Shown piece after piece: positions 35,253 to 43,229 of a stretch of 64,000 bases of DNA. The position numbers were made by a program, and so were the translations under genes. The notes below the pieces were generated by a model, which saw only the letters and a list, made by a program, of their open reading frames with translations, did not search any database and was not told where the DNA came from. Source of the DNA: Bradyrhizobium sp. RP6 (GTDB taxonomy: Bacteria; Pseudomonadota; Alphaproteobacteria; Rhizobiales; Xanthobacteraceae); contig NZ_RQIT01000001.1 in NCBI RefSeq assembly GCF_003837805.1, forward strand, positions 868,001 through 932,000, given 5' to 3'. The first letter of the stretch is position 1, and every line of letters begins with the position of its first letter.

Positions 35253-35304
35253 GAAAAAAGGGCGCAAAAAGCAGAAAGGCCGCACCTTGCGGGTGCGGCC
35301 TTCT
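35253..35304 (-). terminator. terminator inside the argD leader (segments 3:4 of a putative attenuator)
   Basis: On the minus strand GGCCGCACC (35300-35292) pairs with GGTGCGGCC (35286-35278) around a 5-base loop, extended by AA/TT. TTTCT, a run of five T (35270-35266) and later six T follow. It sits between the leader ORF stop and the argD ribosome site, so transcription must read through it to reach argD. Confidence 0.85.
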
Positions 35305-35330
35305 CGAAAACCTGGCTGAATTCTAGTGGT

Positions 35331-35420
35331 TCAGCGGCGTCGTCGGACATGGCGCACCCTCTCATCGTCGCGGGAGCGACGACGGAGCATTGCGGTGCGC
35401 TGGTTGGTCCGGTTGATCAT
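35331..35420 (-). CDS. arginine-rich leader peptide of argD (29 residues)
   Basis: The ORF from ATG 35420 to TGA 35331 encodes 29 residues, 12 of them Arg (positions 4, 8, 13-15, 17, 21, 23, 26-29). The second half reads MLRRRSRDDERVRHVRRRR, and the four last codons before the stop are Arg. The ATG lies only 8 bases after the -10 element, so the mRNA may be leaderless, as known for some alphaproteobacterial leader peptides. No ribosome site precedes it, and a second in-frame ATG is at 35390. The function, sensing charged tRNA-Arg by ribosome stalling, is inferred from layout and the alternative RNA pairings. Confidence 0.7.
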   Translation of the reverse strand: MINRTNQRTAMLRRRSRDDERVRHVRRRR

Positions 35421-35428
35421 GGGGCGGG

Positions 35429-35458
35429 GCAATACATGCGAATGCCAGGGCTTGTCAA
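35429..35458 (-). promoter_or_regulatory. sigma-70-type promoter of the argD leader
   Basis: On the minus strand TTGACA (35458-35453) is a perfect -35. After 18 bases comes TATTGC (35434-35429) as -10. Predicted start of transcription is at or within a few bases of the leader ATG at 35420. The promoter lies 39 bases after the stop of the preceding co-directional gene. Confidence 0.7.
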
Positions 35459-35496
35459 GCGGGCGTTCAGCCGAGCACCCGCTTGGCGTGCATCGG

Positions 35497-36135
35497 TCAG
35501 GTCAGGTGGGCGGCTTCCTCGGCGTCTTCGTCGCCCCAATCCGCGTCCGCAATCGCGGTGTCGATCAGTTCGCCGCGCATCAGCTTGAGCGGCGAATTCC
35601 AGTACAGCGTAATGTTGTGGAACGGGTCGGTCAGCACCTTGAACGCCCATACCGGGCCGGTCGTGAGGTCGCGCGTGACGAAGAGCTGGAGCATGCGCGC
35701 AAGTCCGCCGCCGATGCCGATCGCGAGCCAGAGCGTGCCGACATGCCGGATGAAGTCGAGACGCCCGGCCGGCGCATCGAAAAGCCCGAACAGCGTCGGA
35801 TGGAAATACAGCGCGATCGGGGCGCTGCCCCAGACGAAGAGCAAGATGATCTTGCGGGTCTGGTTGTAGCCGACCTTGACCGCTTCCTTGTACTCGTTGC
35901 TGACGCCGTTGACGGCGTCATAGCCGTTCGGCTCGAAGAAGAAATGCCCGGTCTGCCGCGTCAGCATCGCAAGCCAGCCGACGATGCCGGCGAGCGCGGG
36001 GTCTATGAACAGCAGCGCGTAGCAGAACAGGAAGATCACGGCGCTGAAGAGATGCAGCGTCTGGTTGACGGTGCTCTGGTGGTAGAAGCGGTAATCGTCG
36101 AAGCGCTGTGTGCGCAGCATACCCGAGAGGCTCAT
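35497..36135 (-). CDS. conserved integral membrane protein, function unknown
   Basis: A 212-residue protein with about four helices. The N-terminal RFYHQSTVNQTLHLFSAVIFL and RQTGHFFFEPNGYD carry several conserved-looking histidines. They recall DUF962/Mpo1-type membrane proteins (fatty-acid alpha-dioxygenase relatives) but are not a firm match. The C-terminus is soluble and acidic (DADWGDEDAEEAA). ATG 36135. It lies upstream of the argD leader on the same strand but has a separate promoter arrangement. Confidence 0.7.
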   Translation of the reverse strand: MSLSGMLRTQRFDDYRFYHQSTVNQTLHLFSAVIFLFCYALLFIDPALAGIVGWLAMLTRQTGHFFFEPNGYDAVNGVSNEYKEAVKVGYNQTRKIILLFVWGSAPIALYFHPTLFGLFDAPAGRLDFIRHVGTLWLAIGIGGGLARMLQLFVTRDLTTGPVWAFKVLTDPFHNITLYWNSPLKLMRGELIDTAIADADWGDEDAEEAAHLT

Positions 36136-36346
36136 CCTCGTTCCTCGCTCGCGTTGAAAAGCGCGGGCAGAGTTAGGCCGAGTCCGTGACCTCTGCGTGA
36201 ATGCACTATAGTGTCACAATAGGTTCCGCAGACAGTCTCCCGCATGGCGCTGCGGCAGTCGAGACGACGAAGCGTGCGAGCGAAGCGATGCGGTCACCGG
36301 CGCGCGCATCGTCCGATCCCGATACCGGCGATCTCTCGCCATTTCA

Positions 36347-37417
36347 TTGTCCGCCCCGCAGAAACCATCGCATCGCTGGCGCGTTTGTGATCGAGATACG
36401 CGACTTGGTTCGAACCGGACGCACGGCGGCTCGGACCAAGAGGGCGGGACCAACAGACAGTTTGCAGCCTTGTCCGACACGCCTTATCCGATCGACCTCG
36501 ACAGCATTCGCGGCGCATTTCCACCGGGCATCGACGCGCCGCGGCTGCTGGTCGACTTTGCCGGCTGGCTCGAGGGACGTCCCTGGGGCAGCGTCGGCTG
36601 CTTCGCTCTGCAAGGCCAGTTCGCAGATCATGCGCCGATCGTCGACGGCAGTCCGTTGCGCGACAGGTTCTCGCTGTTCATGCGATTGCCGGACGGCTCT
36701 GCCGTCGGCGGCTGGTATGGCGCCGGTCTCGACCGCGACAATCCGCCGATCGTGGGACTGGGGTCGGAGGGCGATTACGAATTGCTGGCGCCAAGCCTCG
36801 ATGCTTTGCTCGCCAGGCTGACGTCGCGGCAGTTCGACAGCGCCTGGAGCGATCTGCGGCCGCACGAGGATGTCCCGTGTCAGACGGTCGAGCTTGCGCA
36901 GTGGCTCGCCGGGCAGCCGGCTGGCGACAAGTCGACATCTGAAGAAGGTGCGCCGGAGCTGCCCGACTTCCGCGGCTTCGTGGAAAAATGGAGCCGGGAT
37001 CGCGAGGACTACTGGGCTAATCACCGCCTGATGGCCGAGCTCGGCTGGCGACTCGCTGCGCATCTGCCGAAGGGCAAGAACCCCTGGGACCAGACGCGCT
37101 TCGAGGTCGCGATCGTCGGCAGGCAGTATGAGGCGCGCGTGCTTTCGCGCGGGCCGCAGCCGTTCGAGGAAGCAGGCGCGATCGAGTCCCTGCTGCGCGA
37201 TCTGCGCGAGGAGATGCGCCGCGCGCAGCCAGAGCTTGGGCTGTGGTACGTGATGAAGTTCGGCCTCTATGTCGACGGCCGCATCATGCCGAGCTTCGAG
37301 TACGATGTGCGCCCAACCATCGACGGCGAACCGGCAGAATTGTCCGAGGCCCAGGCCGATCTCGCTCGCGCGCCAAGGCCGGAGCGCTGGGTGCCGAAAT
37401 GGCTGGCGGCATCCTGA
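36347..37417 (+). CDS. hypothetical protein, two-part, possibly immunity-like C-terminus
   Basis: About 314-356 residues depending on start. No ATG suits: TTG 36347 gives the longest frame, and TTG 36470 (then SDTPYPIDL) removes a poorly conserved-looking Arg-rich extension and is more likely. The first domain ([29 protein letters not shown] ... [37 protein letters not shown]) resembles SMI1/KNR4-like layout. The C-terminal part ([25 protein letters not shown]) resembles YezG-type immunity proteins. Both likenesses are weak and from memory. No toxin gene is adjacent. It is cytoplasmic and acidic. Confidence 0.6.
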   Translation: MSAPQKPSHRWRVCDRDTRLGSNRTHGGSDQEGGTNRQFAALSDTPYPIDLDSIRGAFPPGIDAPRLLVDFAGWLEGRPWGSVGCFALQGQFADHAPIVDGSPLRDRFSLFMRLPDGSAVGGWYGAGLDRDNPPIVGLGSEGDYELLAPSLDALLARLTSRQFDSAWSDLRPHEDVPCQTVELAQWLAGQPAGDKSTSEEGAPELPDFRGFVEKWSRDREDYWANHRLMAELGWRLAAHLPKGKNPWDQTRFEVAIVGRQYEARVLSRGPQPFEEAGAIESLLRDLREEMRRAQPELGLWYVMKFGLYVDGRIMPSFEYDVRPTIDGEPAELSEAQADLARAPRPERWVPKWLAAS

Positions 37418-37485
37418 AGCTCGGATCCCGCGATGCTGCCGTCCAGCCGGCGCGCCGAAATCTTCTGCTGTCGTGCTACGGCAGT

Positions 37486-37762
37486 GCCGGCGAAAAGGTC
37501 GTCGCTTCACTCGCCGACATAGCTCCGGATTCGCGCGATACGTGATCGAGTTTCCCTTCGGCGACATCTACTGCCGCCCGGGCCTCGGCCTCCGCGATCG
37601 GGAGATCGCGACGATCGCCGCGCTGACGGCGCTCGGAAATGCCGCGCCTCAGCTCAAAGTGCACATCGAGGCGGGTCTGAACGTCGGGCTGTCTCGCGAC
37701 GAGATCGTGGAGATCATCATGCAGATGGCAGTCTATGCGGGCTTCCCGGCGGCGCTGAACAA
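37486..37762 (+). pseudogene. broken carboxymuconolactone decarboxylase (CMD)-family gene
   Basis: One frame gives [14 protein letters not shown] (from about 37488) and then runs out of family sequence after APDS. The +1 frame continues with [39 protein letters not shown] and [19 protein letters not shown]. The match is joined if one T is restored near 37529 (GATTCGCG for GATTTCGCG). The N-terminal 20-30 residues and the C-terminal helix after AALN are missing or changed. The family are peroxidase-like/decarboxylase helical proteins. A sequencing error at one base could explain the shift but not both missing ends. Confidence 0.7.
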
Positions 37763-37844
37763 CAGCGGGCGTGGGGAGAAGCGACATGACGGTCCAGCAA
37801 CGTTAGCGACTGCGCTATCGCATACGGCCATTAATACAAGGTCG

Positions 37845-37905
37845 TCATGCGTTCGTATCGCGCGTCAAGGCGTGGATGGCCGGGACGAGCCCGGCCATGA
37901 CGCGG
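37845..37905. repeat. palindromic repeat before rimO
   Basis: CGTCATGCG..., then GATGGCCGGGACGAGCCCGG and CCATGACGC: arms GGCCGGG/CCCGGCC within a CGTCATGGCCGGG-type unit, common between bradyrhizobial genes. It lies just downstream of rimO (minus strand) and may end its transcript. Confidence 0.6.
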
Positions 37906-37925
37906 TCAGTGCGCGCGAAACGCCG

Positions 37926-39251
37926 TCAGAACCCCGCGACGCTGCCGTACAGATCGTATGCGTCGGCGCGCTCGATCTTCGCCGTGACGATCTCGCCGAC
38001 ACGCAGGGGGCGGCGGCTCGACAGGTACACCGCGCCGTCGATCTCCGGCGCATCGGCCTTGGAGCGGCCCTTGGCGACGGTCGGGCCGACCTCGTCGATG
38101 ATGACCTGCTGGCGCGTGCCGACCTTGCGCTTCAGCCGGCGTGCCGAGATCTTCTGCTGGCGGGCCATCAGTGCGTTGTAGCGCTCCTGCTTGACCTCTT
38201 CCGGCACCGGATTCTCGATCGTGTTCGACGTGGCGCCGGCGACCGGCTCGTATTTGAAGCAGCCGACGCGATCGATCTCGGCTTCATCCAGCCAGTCGAG
38301 CAGATAGACGAAATCGGCATCGGTCTCGCCGGGAAAGCCGACGATGAAGGTCGAGCGCAGGGCGAGATCGGGACATTCCTCGCGCCAGCGCTTGATCCGC
38401 GCCAGCGTCTTGTCCTGCGCCGCCGGCCGCTTCATCGCCTTCAGCACCTCGGGGCTCGCATGCTGGAACGGGATGTCGAGATAGGGCAGCACCTTGCCCT
38501 CGTTCATCAGCGCGATGATCTCGTCGACATGCGGGTAGGGGTAGACATATTGCAGCCGGACCCAGGCGCCGAACTCGCCGAGCTCGCGCGCGAGATCGAG
38601 GAATTTGGCGCGGACCTGGCGGTCCTTCCACGGGCTCTCGGCATATTTCAGATCGACGCCATAGGCCGAGGTGTCCTGCGAGATCACCAACAGTTCCTTG
38701 ACGCCGGCGCCGACCAGCCGCTCGGCCTCGCGCAGCACGTCATTGGCCGGACGCGAGACGAGGTCGCCGCGCAGCTTCGGGATGATGCAGAAGGTGCAGC
38801 GGTTGTTGCAGCCCTCGGAGATCTTCAAATAGGCGTAATGCCGCGGCGTCAGCTTGATGCCCTGCGGGGGCATCAGATCGACATGCGGATTGTGCGCCGG
38901 CGGCAGCGCGCGATGCACGGCATCGAGCACGCTCTCATATTGCTGCGGGCCGGTGATCGAGAGCACGCCCGGATAGGCCTGCTCGATCGCTTCCGGTTCC
39001 GCGCCCATGCAGCCGGTCACGATCACCTTGCCGTTCTCGGCCATGGCCTCGCCGATCGCCGAGAGCGATTCCTGCTTGGCGCTGTCGAGGAAGCCGCAGG
39101 TGTTGACGATGACGATGTCAGCCCCGTCATGCTTGCGGGCGAGCTCGTAACCCTCCGCCCGCAGGCGCGTGATGATGCGCTCGGAATCCACCAATGCCTT
39201 GGGACACCCGAGCGACACGAAGCTGACCTTGGGCGCAGCCGTCTGATCCAT
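37926..39251 (-). CDS. rimO: ribosomal protein S12 methylthiotransferase RimO
   Basis: A 441-residue radical-SAM enzyme that methylthiolates an aspartate of S12. The N-terminal UPF0004 domain ([31 protein letters not shown]) has three cluster cysteines. The radical SAM motif is [13 protein letters not shown] (CxxxCxxC). A TRAM domain follows. The PKALVDSE sequence distinguishes RimO from MiaB. Start ATG 39251 (MDQTAAPK) is chosen over the upstream frame. Confidence 0.95.
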   Translation of the reverse strand: MDQTAAPKVSFVSLGCPKALVDSERIITRLRAEGYELARKHDGADIVIVNTCGFLDSAKQESLSAIGEAMAENGKVIVTGCMGAEPEAIEQAYPGVLSITGPQQYESVLDAVHRALPPAHNPHVDLMPPQGIKLTPRHYAYLKISEGCNNRCTFCIIPKLRGDLVSRPANDVLREAERLVGAGVKELLVISQDTSAYGVDLKYAESPWKDRQVRAKFLDLARELGEFGAWVRLQYVYPYPHVDEIIALMNEGKVLPYLDIPFQHASPEVLKAMKRPAAQDKTLARIKRWREECPDLALRSTFIVGFPGETDADFVYLLDWLDEAEIDRVGCFKYEPVAGATSNTIENPVPEEVKQERYNALMARQQKISARRLKRKVGTRQQVIIDEVGPTVAKGRSKADAPEIDGAVYLSSRRPLRVGEIVTAKIERADAYDLYGSVAGF

Positions 39252-39361
39252 ATCTGAACTGCCTGATTGACCGGCCTGAGCTAGTCCCAATTGCCCATAA
39301 TTACAACCCTTTGCAGGGCGTACCGGCGTGCTATGGATGAATCACCCGCCGCGAGTGAGCC

Positions 39362-39952
39362 ATGAGCGCCGAACAGTCACCCAAAATCGTGATCGTCGAC
39401 GAAAGCCCGATCCGGGCTGCGATCCTGGAGGAGGGATTGCGCGAGGCCGGATTCACGCAGGTGGTCCATATCAGCGAGATGCAGAGCCTGCTCGCCCGTA
39501 TTTATGCGGTCGATCCCGACATCATCCTGATCGACCTGGAGAACCCCAGCCGCGACGTGCTGGAAGCGATGTTCCAGGTCAGCCGCGCCGTGAAGCGGCC
39601 GATCGCCATGTTCGTGGACCAGAGCGATTCAGCCTCGATCCAGGCCTCGGTCGAGGCGGGGGTGTCCGCCTATATCGTGGACGGCCTGAAGAAGGAGCGT
39701 ATCAAGCCTATCCTCGACCTCTGCGTGTCCCGCTTCAACGCCTTCGCCAAGCTCCAGGAGGAACTGGAGCGGACCAAGTCGCAGCTCGAGGACCGCAAGA
39801 TCATCGAACGCGCCAAGGGCATCCTGATGAAGGTGAAGGGCCTGACCGAGGACGAGGCCTATGTGCTGCTGCGCTCCACCGCGATGCGCGAGAAGAAGAA
39901 AATCGGCGAGATCGCACAGTCGATCATCACCGCGTCGGAGATGCTGAAATGA
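39362..39952 (+). CDS. nasT: NasT: ANTAR-domain RNA-binding antiterminator for nitrate assimilation
   Basis: A 196-residue response-regulator-like protein. A receiver-like domain (about 8-125: KIVIVDESPIRAAIL ... PDIILIDLENPSRD) is followed by an ANTAR domain (about 145-195: KIIERAKGILMKVKGLTEDEAYVLLRSTAM). NasT binds two-hairpin leaders with hexanucleotide loops and prevents termination upstream of nitrate genes. NasS holds it inactive without nitrate. The stop overlaps the nasS start in ATGA (39949-39952). A candidate target hairpin lies upstream of nirA, 1.4 kb downstream. Confidence 0.93.
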   Translation: MSAEQSPKIVIVDESPIRAAILEEGLREAGFTQVVHISEMQSLLARIYAVDPDIILIDLENPSRDVLEAMFQVSRAVKRPIAMFVDQSDSASIQASVEAGVSAYIVDGLKKERIKPILDLCVSRFNAFAKLQEELERTKSQLEDRKIIERAKGILMKVKGLTEDEAYVLLRSTAMREKKKIGEIAQSIITASEMLK

Positions 39953-41112
39953 CCGTTCCCCTCCGCATCGGGTTCATTCCGCTGGTCGATGCTGCGGCGC
40001 TGATCGTCGCCGTCGACAAGGGATTTGCCGCAGCCGAAGGGCTCGACGTCGAGCTGGTGCGCGAGGTGTCCTGGTCCAACGTCCGCGACAAGCTGAACAT
40101 CGGCCTGTTCGACGCCGCGCATCTTTTGGCGCCCGTGGCGATCGCGTCCTCGCTGGGTCTCGGCCACGTCAAGGTGCCGATTGCCGCGCCCTTCAATCTC
40201 GGCATCAACGGCAATGCCATCACGGTGTCGCCGGCGCTCCATGCCGCACTGATGGTGGAGATCGATGGCGATCGGTTCGACCCGATGGCGACCGCGAAGG
40301 CGCTGGCGAAGGTGGTTGCCATCAGGCGCAAGACAGGGGCCGAGCCGCTGACCTTCGGCATGACCTTCCCGTTCTCCACCCACAATTATCAATTGCGGTT
40401 CTGGATGGCCGCGGCAGGCGTCGATCCCGACGAGGACGTGCGCCTCGTGGTGCTGCCGCCGCCCTTCATGGTCGACAGCCTCAAGAACGGCCATGTCGAT
40501 GCGTTCTGCGTCGGCGCGCCCTGGAATTCGATCGCGGTCGATCTCGGCATCGGTCACATCCTGCATTTCGTCTCCGACATCCTGGTCCGTGCGGCCGAGA
40601 AGGTGCTGGCCGTCCGCCAGGCCTGGGCCGACAAGAATCCGGACGTGGTCGCAGCACTGGTGCGTGCGGCCGTGAAAGCCGCCGAGTTCATCGAGCATCC
40701 CGAGAACCGCATCGAGGCGGCGCAGATCCTGGCCCAGCCGGAGCGGATCGGCGTCGATGCCGAGGTCATCCAGCGCACCCTCACCGGACGCCTCAAGATC
40801 TCGCCGGATGGCATCTTCCGCGAAAGCGGCCGCTACCTCCTCGTTGGGCGCGAAGGGGCAGGGCGCCCCGACCCGGTCCAGGCCGCCTGGCTCTATGCCC
40901 AGATGGTGCGCTGGGGGCAAACGGCCCTGACCCCTGATGGCGTCAAGACGGCGATGGCGGTGTTCAGGCCCGACCTTTACGACGCAGCCCTGGGCAGCAC
41001 GGCGCCTCTTGAAGCTCCAGCAGCGTTCGGCGCCTTCGCCGGGCCTGCCTTCGATTCCGGCAACATCCGTGGGCATCTCGAGGCTTTCGAGGTCGGACGC
41101 TGGAAGGCCTGA
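39949..41112 (+). CDS. nasS: NasS: cytoplasmic nitrate sensor, NrtA/CmpA-like binding protein
   Basis: A 387-residue solute-binding fold without signal peptide (starts MTVPLRIGFIPLVDAAALIVA), unlike its periplasmic NrtA relatives. Family words: SWSNVRDKLNIGLFDAAHLLAP, ITVSPALHAAL, TFPFSTHNYQLRFWMAAAGVDPD, GAPWNSIAVDLGIG, RYLLVGREGAG. NasS binds NasT when nitrate is absent and releases it when nitrate binds. It is translationally coupled to nasT. Confidence 0.93.
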   Translation: MTVPLRIGFIPLVDAAALIVAVDKGFAAAEGLDVELVREVSWSNVRDKLNIGLFDAAHLLAPVAIASSLGLGHVKVPIAAPFNLGINGNAITVSPALHAALMVEIDGDRFDPMATAKALAKVVAIRRKTGAEPLTFGMTFPFSTHNYQLRFWMAAAGVDPDEDVRLVVLPPPFMVDSLKNGHVDAFCVGAPWNSIAVDLGIGHILHFVSDILVRAAEKVLAVRQAWADKNPDVVAALVRAAVKAAEFIEHPENRIEAAQILAQPERIGVDAEVIQRTLTGRLKISPDGIFRESGRYLLVGREGAGRPDPVQAAWLYAQMVRWGQTALTPDGVKTAMAVFRPDLYDAALGSTAPLEAPAAFGAFAGPAFDSGNIRGHLEAFEVGRWKA

Positions 41113-41160
41113 TTCGGATCTGCTTCGTTTTCGAGCACGTAAGTTCGTTGGCTAATGTTT

Positions 41161-41197
41161 GGGCTGATTGCTCGAATTTCGGGAGCGTTCTCAGCCC
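41161..41197 (+). terminator. hairpin between nasS and nirA
   Basis: GGGCTGA (41161-41167) pairs with TCAGCCC (41191-41197), and an inner GCTC/GAGC stem lies within. No T-run follows. It is probably the end of the nasTS transcript or an mRNA-stabilising stem upstream of the nirA promoter. Confidence 0.45.
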
Positions 41198-41259
41198 GGC
41201 ATTCCCCGGGGGCGTTTCCTAATCACCTGATATTACGAAGCTTTTTATTTCGATCAAGC

Positions 41260-41275
41260 TGGCACGCAACTTGAA
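41260..41275 (+). promoter_or_regulatory. near-consensus sigma-54 promoter of nirA
   Basis: TGGCACGCAACTTGAA fits TGGCACG-N4-TTGCW except that the -12 C is A. The GG at -24 and the 10-base spacing are kept. Predicted start near 41286 gives a leader of about 160 bases before the nirA ATG. Nitrogen-regulated genes of rhizobia often use RpoN with NtrC. Confidence 0.55.
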
Positions 41276-41324
41276 TGTTGCAGTGCGGCCAGCTTGTCAT
41301 AGGTGCCTGCTGAGCCAAGTCCCA

Positions 41325-41338
41325 CAGCAACGAAGCTG
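41325..41338 (+). promoter_or_regulatory. ANTAR-type hexaloop hairpin in the nirA leader
   Basis: CAGC AACGAA GCTG: a short stem with a six-base loop having A at 1 and G at 4, the loop rule of NasR/NasT targets. It lies about 40 bases after the predicted start of transcription. A second, clearly formed A-N-N-G-N-N hairpin was not found, and no classical T-run terminator precedes nirA. The stem GCCAC-TTTG-GTGGC (41412-41425) next to the ribosome site may act at translation instead. Confidence 0.4.
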
Positions 41339-41447
41339 AATGGACCGTCGGGCTGCGAAGCGGGCTCTTGAGCCGGCCGAGTTCCCCGCGGGTCGCACAA
41401 TTTCCGTCGACGCCACTTTGGTGGCCGCAGGAGCTTCGTTACCGACC

Positions 41448-43229
41448 ATGAAAATCGAAACGCTCTCAGTCGATTTCACCGACGAGCAGAAACGCTATCT
41501 CGAAGGCTTCACGACTGGCTTGCAGATCAGCCGGGTCGGCCGCGGTCTCGGCGCGGGTGCCGGCAAGGCGAATGCCGAGCCTGTTGGCCCCGATGCCGTG
41601 CACATCAAGGCGCAGGACAAGGTGGTCGCGTCGGGCAAGAAGCTCGCCGACCAGGAGAAGATCAAGCGCGACGAGCATCCGTTCGATGCGTATCCGCGGT
41701 TGCGCCAGCAGGCGCTCGACAACACCCCGCCAAGCCCGGCGGACAATTTCCGCTGGCGCTATTACGGCATCTTCTACGTCGCGCCGACGCAGGATTCCTA
41801 CATGTGCCGCCTGCGCATTCCGAACGGCATCATGAAGCACTGGCAGCTGTCGGGCCTTGCCGATCTCGCCGACGAACTCTGCGGGCCGTACAGCCACGTC
41901 ACGACGCGCGCCAACCTCCAGCTTCGCGAGATTCCGCCGAAGAATGCCGTGAAGCTGATCGAGGGCATCCAGGACCTCGGCCTGTGCTCGCGCGGCTCCG
42001 GCGCCGACAACATCCGCAACGTGACGGGAACGCCGACGGCCGGCATCGATCCGCAGGAGTTGATCGACACGCGGCCCTATGCGCGCGAGTGGCACTACCA
42101 CATCCTCAACGACCGCTCGCTCTACGGCCTGCCGCGCAAGTTCAACGTCGCCTTCGACGGTGCCGGCAGGATCGCGGTGCTCGAGGAGACCAACGACATC
42201 GCGTTCACCGCCTACGAAGTGAAGGACGGGTTCGGCGTCGAGCCTGGCGTCTGGTTCCGGCTCGGCCTCGGCGGCATCACCGGTCACAAAGACTTTGCGA
42301 AATATTCCGGCATCATCGTCAAGCCGGAGCAGGCCACCGCCGTCGCCGACGCCATCGTGCGCGTGTTCATCGAGCATGGCGATCGCACCAACCGCAACAA
42401 GGCGCGGCTGAAATACGTGCTCGACTCCATGGGCCATGACGGCTTCCTCAAGCTGGTCGAGGAGCGCTTGAAGACGCCGTTCACGCGCGTGCCGGAAGAG
42501 GCGTTTCTCCCGCGCCCTGCGGCGGACCGCATGGCGCATATCGGCGTGCACAAGCAGAAGCAGGATGGCCTCAACTGGATCGGCGTATCGCTGACGCTCG
42601 GCAAGCTCACCTCCGATCAGATGCGGGGCCTCGCCAAGGTCGCTCGCGACCTCGGTGACGGCGAGATCCGCCTGACCGTCTGGCAGAACCTTTTGATCTC
42701 GGGCGTGCGCGAGGAGAATGTCGAGCTCGCCATTGCCGCGATCAAACAGATTGGGCTCGCGGTCGAGGCCTCGCACATCCGCGCCGGCCTGATCGCCTGC
42801 ACCGGCAATGCCGGCTGCCGCTTCGCGGCGGCGAACACCAAGCGCCATGCCGAAGAGATCGGCGACTGGTGCGAGCCGCGCGTTGCGATGGACAAGCCAG
42901 TCAACATCCATGTCACCGGCTGCCACCATTCCTGCGCGCAGCACTACATCAGCGACATCGGCCTGATCGGCGCGCGCGTGCCGATCAATGAGGAGGACAC
43001 CGTCGAGGGCTATCACCTCTTCACCGGCGGCGGATTCGGTCCCGATGCCGATGTCGGGCAGGAGGTCTATCACGACCTCAAGGCCGAGGACGCGCCGAAG
43101 ACGGTCGAAGCATTGCTCAAGGCCTATATCGCCCATCGCTCGTCTCCCGAAGAAACGTTCCTGTCTTTTGCGCGCCGCCATGACGGCGAGACGCTGCGCA
43201 AGCTGGCCGACGCACAGGTGTCCGCATGA
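41448..43229 (+). CDS. nirA: assimilatory nitrite reductase, NirA/sulfite-reductase family
   Basis: A 593-residue siroheme/[4Fe-4S] enzyme reducing nitrite to ammonium (or sulfite to sulfide). Two ferredoxin-like halves are seen. The cluster/siroheme cysteines are in ACTGNAGC and TGCHHSCAQH. Substrate-side Arg/Lys words include SHVTTRANLQLREIP and RGSGADNIRNVTGTP. Linkage with nasT-nasS upstream favours nitrite. ATG 41448 has an AGGAG 14 bases upstream, rather far, and an in-frame ATG at 41340 would place the hairpin region in coding sequence. The stop overlaps the next start (ATGA, 43226-43229). Confidence 0.9.
   Translation: MKIETLSVDFTDEQKRYLEGFTTGLQISRVGRGLGAGAGKANAEPVGPDAVHIKAQDKVVASGKKLADQEKIKRDEHPFDAYPRLRQQALDNTPPSPADNFRWRYYGIFYVAPTQDSYMCRLRIPNGIMKHWQLSGLADLADELCGPYSHVTTRANLQLREIPPKNAVKLIEGIQDLGLCSRGSGADNIRNVTGTPTAGIDPQELIDTRPYAREWHYHILNDRSLYGLPRKFNVAFDGAGRIAVLEETNDIAFTAYEVKDGFGVEPGVWFRLGLGGITGHKDFAKYSGIIVKPEQATAVADAIVRVFIEHGDRTNRNKARLKYVLDSMGHDGFLKLVEERLKTPFTRVPEEAFLPRPAADRMAHIGVHKQKQDGLNWIGVSLTLGKLTSDQMRGLAKVARDLGDGEIRLTVWQNLLISGVREENVELAIAAIKQIGLAVEASHIRAGLIACTGNAGCRFAAANTKRHAEEIGDWCEPRVAMDKPVNIHVTGCHHSCAQHYISDIGLIGARVPINEEDTVEGYHLFTGGGFGPDADVGQEVYHDLKAEDAPKTVEALLKAYIAHRSSPEETFLSFARRHDGETLRKLADAQVSA

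Noticed and set aside
41339..41447. Second ANTAR hexaloop hairpin and a classical terminator before nirA
   Set aside because: No A-N-N-G-N-N loop with at least four flanking pairs and no hairpin with T-run could be found in this stretch, so the two-hairpin antiterminator is not claimed.
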